Origin: Bordetella pertussis 18323
Lineage (GTDB): Bacteria; Pseudomonadota; Gammaproteobacteria; Burkholderiales; Burkholderiaceae_B
DNA length: 64,000 bases
Reading direction: 5' to 3'
Assembly (NCBI RefSeq): GCF_000306945.1
Contig: NC_018518.1
Coordinates: forward strand, 124,001-188,000
Under the pieces are notes generated by a model, which worked only from the letters and a program-made list of their open reading frames with translations, made no database searches and was not told the DNA's origin. Both the position numbers and the translations under genes were made by a program. This document shows positions 62,271 to 64,000 of the stretch, in pieces (position 1 is the stretch's first letter; each line of letters begins with the position of its first letter).

Positions 62271-63527
62271 ATGAAGACCTTGCCTGATACTGCTATTGCC
62301 CCCGTCGTTCTTTCCCGTCGCGTATTGGCCAGCGCCGTGCTGGCTGCCATGCTGGCCGCTGCGGCGCCGGCCGGGGCCCAGCAGCAGGCGGCGCCCGCCA
62401 CGCCTGTCGCCGCCGCCGCGCCCGCGGCGGGCGGCGCGGTAGGCGCCGTGGGAGACCTGGCGGCCGTGCCGGTGCCGACCATCGCCGCCAAGGCGTGGAT
62501 CACCGTGGACGTCAACAGCGGCCAGGTGCTGGCAGCCTCCAACGCCGACATGAAGGTCGAGCCGGCCTCGCTGACCAAGATCATGACCGCCTATGTGGTG
62601 TTCAACGCGCTGCAGGAAAAGCGCCTGACCCTGGAGCAGCAGGTTCCGGTCTCCGAGCACGCATGGCGCACCGGCGGTTCGCGCATGTTCATCGAGCCGC
62701 GCAAGCCGGTGACGGTCGACGAACTGAACCAGGGCATGATCGTCCAGTCGGGCAATGACGCATCGGTCGCGCTGGCCGAGGCCGTCGGCGGCAGCGAAAG
62801 CGCCTTTGCGGCCCTGATGAACCAGGAGGCGCAGCGCCTGGGCATGCGCAATACGCATTTCATGAACTCCACCGGCCTGCCCGATCCGCAGCACGTCACC
62901 ACGGCGCGCGACCTGGCCACGCTGGCGGCGCACCTGATCTCGGATTACCCGGACTACTACCACTACTACAAGCAGAAAAGCTACACGTACAACAAGATCA
63001 CCCAGGCCAACCGCAACCGCCTGTTGTGGGCCGATCCGTCGGTCGACGGCATGAAGACGGGGCACACCGATTCGGCCGGCTACTGCCTGGTTTCGACCGC
63101 CATGCGCGGCGACCGCCGTATCCTGACCGTGCTGGTGGGCGCCGACAGCGAAGCCACGCGCGCCGAGGAAAGCCTCAAGCTGCTCAACTGGAGCTTCCAG
63201 AACTTCGATACGGTCAAGCTGTACGACCAGAGCCAGCCCGGGCTGGACGCGCGGGTCTGGGAAGGCAAGGTCGAGAACGTCAAGCTGGGTCCGCCCAACC
63301 CGGTGTGGCTGGCGGTGCCGCGCGGCAAGGCGGCCGAGATCAAGCCGGTCGCGCAGCGCACCGACCCGCTGGTGGCGCCGCTGACCAAGGGACAGCAGGT
63401 CGGCACGCTGCAGCTCACGCTCGACGGCAAGACCTTGCGCGTCGAACCGCTGGTGGTCCAGGAAGACGTCGAGCGCGCCGGCTTCTTCGGCCGCATGGCC
63501 GACACCGTGAAGCGCTGGTTCCAGTAA
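62271..63527 (+). CDS. dacA: D-alanyl-D-alanine carboxypeptidase (PBP5/6 type)
   Basis: 418 residues. Signal peptide (ASAVLAAMLAAAAPAGAQQQ), then the penicillin-binding active site: S100-L-T-K103, S160-G-N162 and K262-T-G264, followed by the PBP5-type C-terminal beta domain and an amphipathic end helix (FFGRMADTVKRWFQ) that anchors it to the membrane. It trims the terminal D-Ala of peptidoglycan pentapeptides in the periplasm. IS481 copy 6 has removed the native leader: only ACTAGCCG lies between element and ATG, and no ribosome site is seen. Confidence 0.92.
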   Translation: MKTLPDTAIAPVVLSRRVLASAVLAAMLAAAAPAGAQQQAAPATPVAAAAPAAGGAVGAVGDLAAVPVPTIAAKAWITVDVNSGQVLAASNADMKVEPASLTKIMTAYVVFNALQEKRLTLEQQVPVSEHAWRTGGSRMFIEPRKPVTVDELNQGMIVQSGNDASVALAEAVGGSESAFAALMNQEAQRLGMRNTHFMNSTGLPDPQHVTTARDLATLAAHLISDYPDYYHYYKQKSYTYNKITQANRNRLLWADPSVDGMKTGHTDSAGYCLVSTAMRGDRRILTVLVGADSEATRAEESLKLLNWSFQNFDTVKLYDQSQPGLDARVWEGKVENVKLGPPNPVWLAVPRGKAAEIKPVAQRTDPLVAPLTKGQQVGTLQLTLDGKTLRVEPLVVQEDVERAGFFGRMADTVKRWFQ

Positions 63528-63535
63528 CGATGAAA

Positions 63536-63557
63536 GCCGCGCCGGAGGCGGCGCGGC
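63536..63557 (+). terminator. hairpin after dacA
   Basis: GCCGCGCC, six-base loop, GGCGCGGC; eight bases after the dacA stop, no T-run. It may attenuate rather than end transcription, since the aminotransferase gene follows 50 bases on. Confidence 0.4.
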
Positions 63558-63607
63558 GGCACCGGTGGGCTGCCATGCCCGCCCCTATCCTCTCCAAGGA
63601 GCTCCCC

Positions 63608-64000
63608 ATGATTCCGGGCATGCCGGGCGACAGCCAGGTATATCTCAACGGCGAATTCACGCGCCTCGACGAAGCCAAGATTTCCGTGCTCGACCGCGGT
63701 TTCATCTTCGGCGATGGTATCTATGAAGTCGTGCCGGTCTATGACGGCAAGGTGTTCCGCATGACCGAACACCTGAATCGCCTGGATCGCAGCCTGGCGG
63801 CGCTGCGCATCGCCGCGCCGATGGACCGCGCGGGATGGGAGTCGGTGATCGCCGGGTTGATCGCCCGCTCGGCCCAGCCCACCTGCATCATCTACCTGCA
63901 GGTCACGCGCGGCGTCTGCAAGCGCGATCACGCCTTTCCCACCGAGCCGATCACGCCCACAGTGTTCGGCATGGCCGCGGCCTTCAGTCCGCCGGGGGCC
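63608..64000 (+). CDS. D-amino-acid aminotransferase, 5' part
   Basis: 131 codons visible, class IV PLP aminotransferase: QVYLNGEFTRLDEAKISVLDRGFIFGDGIYEVVPVYDGKVFRM and HLNRLDRSLAALRIAAPM. This is the fold II type of D-alanine transaminase (Dat) or branched-chain aminotransferase; the RGVCKRDHAFP segment (arginine-histidine-arginine-like) favours Dat. The catalytic Lys lies past the window end. AAGGAG lies eight bases before the ATG. Next to dacA, it could recycle D-alanine. Confidence 0.85.
   Translation, partial: MIPGMPGDSQVYLNGEFTRLDEAKISVLDRGFIFGDGIYEVVPVYDGKVFRMTEHLNRLDRSLAALRIAAPMDRAGWESVIAGLIARSAQPTCIIYLQVTRGVCKRDHAFPTEPITPTVFGMAAAFSPPGA

Noticed and set aside
1..64000. CRISPR arrays, tRNA, rRNA or riboswitches
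   Set aside because: No regularly spaced direct repeats with unique spacers and no tRNA or rRNA signatures were recognised. The only dense short repeats are the phage iteron-like array and coding Ig-like repeats.

Overview
The window is almost certainly Bordetella pertussis. It is GC-rich, carries six near-identical 1,043 bp copies of IS481 in 64 kb, has the complete wlb (bpl) lipopolysaccharide trisaccharide locus beside waaC/waaA, and has coaX (baf) next to birA. Several genes are freshly broken by IS481, a nonsense codon or a one-base frameshift, the decay pattern known for this species.

Layout. 1-472: the end of a YVTN beta-propeller gene. 473-1515: IS481 copy 1 (-). 1516-8412, all minus strand: a lipid-type cluster (fatty-acid hydroxylase with an amber codon, membrane desaturase, KAS III-like synthase, GMC oxidoreductase cut by IS481), then an intimin/invasin-type surface protein with ten Ig-like repeats whose barrel end is cut off by IS481 copy 2 (8413-9455). 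9456-24254: a partial lambdoid prophage running right to left: CI-like repressor and Cro-like switch, NinB, a YbcO-type nuclease, O/P-like replication genes with iteron-like repeats, a RuvC-like resolvase, a Q-like protein, terminase, portal, head protein, scaffold and a truncated capsid. Tail, lysis and integrase genes are absent. IS481 copy 3 (24255-25297, -) closes it.

25298-38199: chromosomal genes: a DUF6817-type protein, an orphan MetQ-like binding protein, sulfite reductase with its DUF934 partner, a liv-type ABC importer with LysR regulator, binding protein and amidase, a beta-carbonic anhydrase, and a FxLYD protein truncated by IS481 copy 4 (38200-39242). 39243-52538: the wlb locus on the minus strand (wlbA to wlbL), with a frameshift splitting wlbJ/wlbK and IS481 copy 5 (42471-43513) at the wlbI/wlbJ junction. 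Copy 4 abuts wlbL, where O-antigen (wbm) genes lie in B. bronchiseptica. 52669-61089: waaC, waaA, a 51-residue membrane peptide, coaX/baf, birA, an Mla-type lipid transport operon with a frameshifted MCE gene, and an alpha/beta hydrolase. IS481 copy 6 (61220-62262) sits between a -10-like element and dacA; a D-amino-acid aminotransferase gene runs off the end.

What stands out: (1) the IS481 transposase borrows its stop codon and final residue from the target duplication; (2) four of the IS481 junctions coincide exactly with the amber stop of the neighbouring gene; (3) only two of six copies have matching 6 bp flanks, so several copies are probably rearrangement junctions; (4) there are candidate one-base frameshifts and nonsense codons in wlbJ/K, the MCE gene, the hydroxylase and two phage genes; (5) an iteron-like array lies inside the phage O-like gene. 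I found no tRNA, rRNA or CRISPR, and no wholly unknown multi-gene system. The least characterised parts are the minus-strand lipid cluster and the Amj-like protein in the wlb locus.
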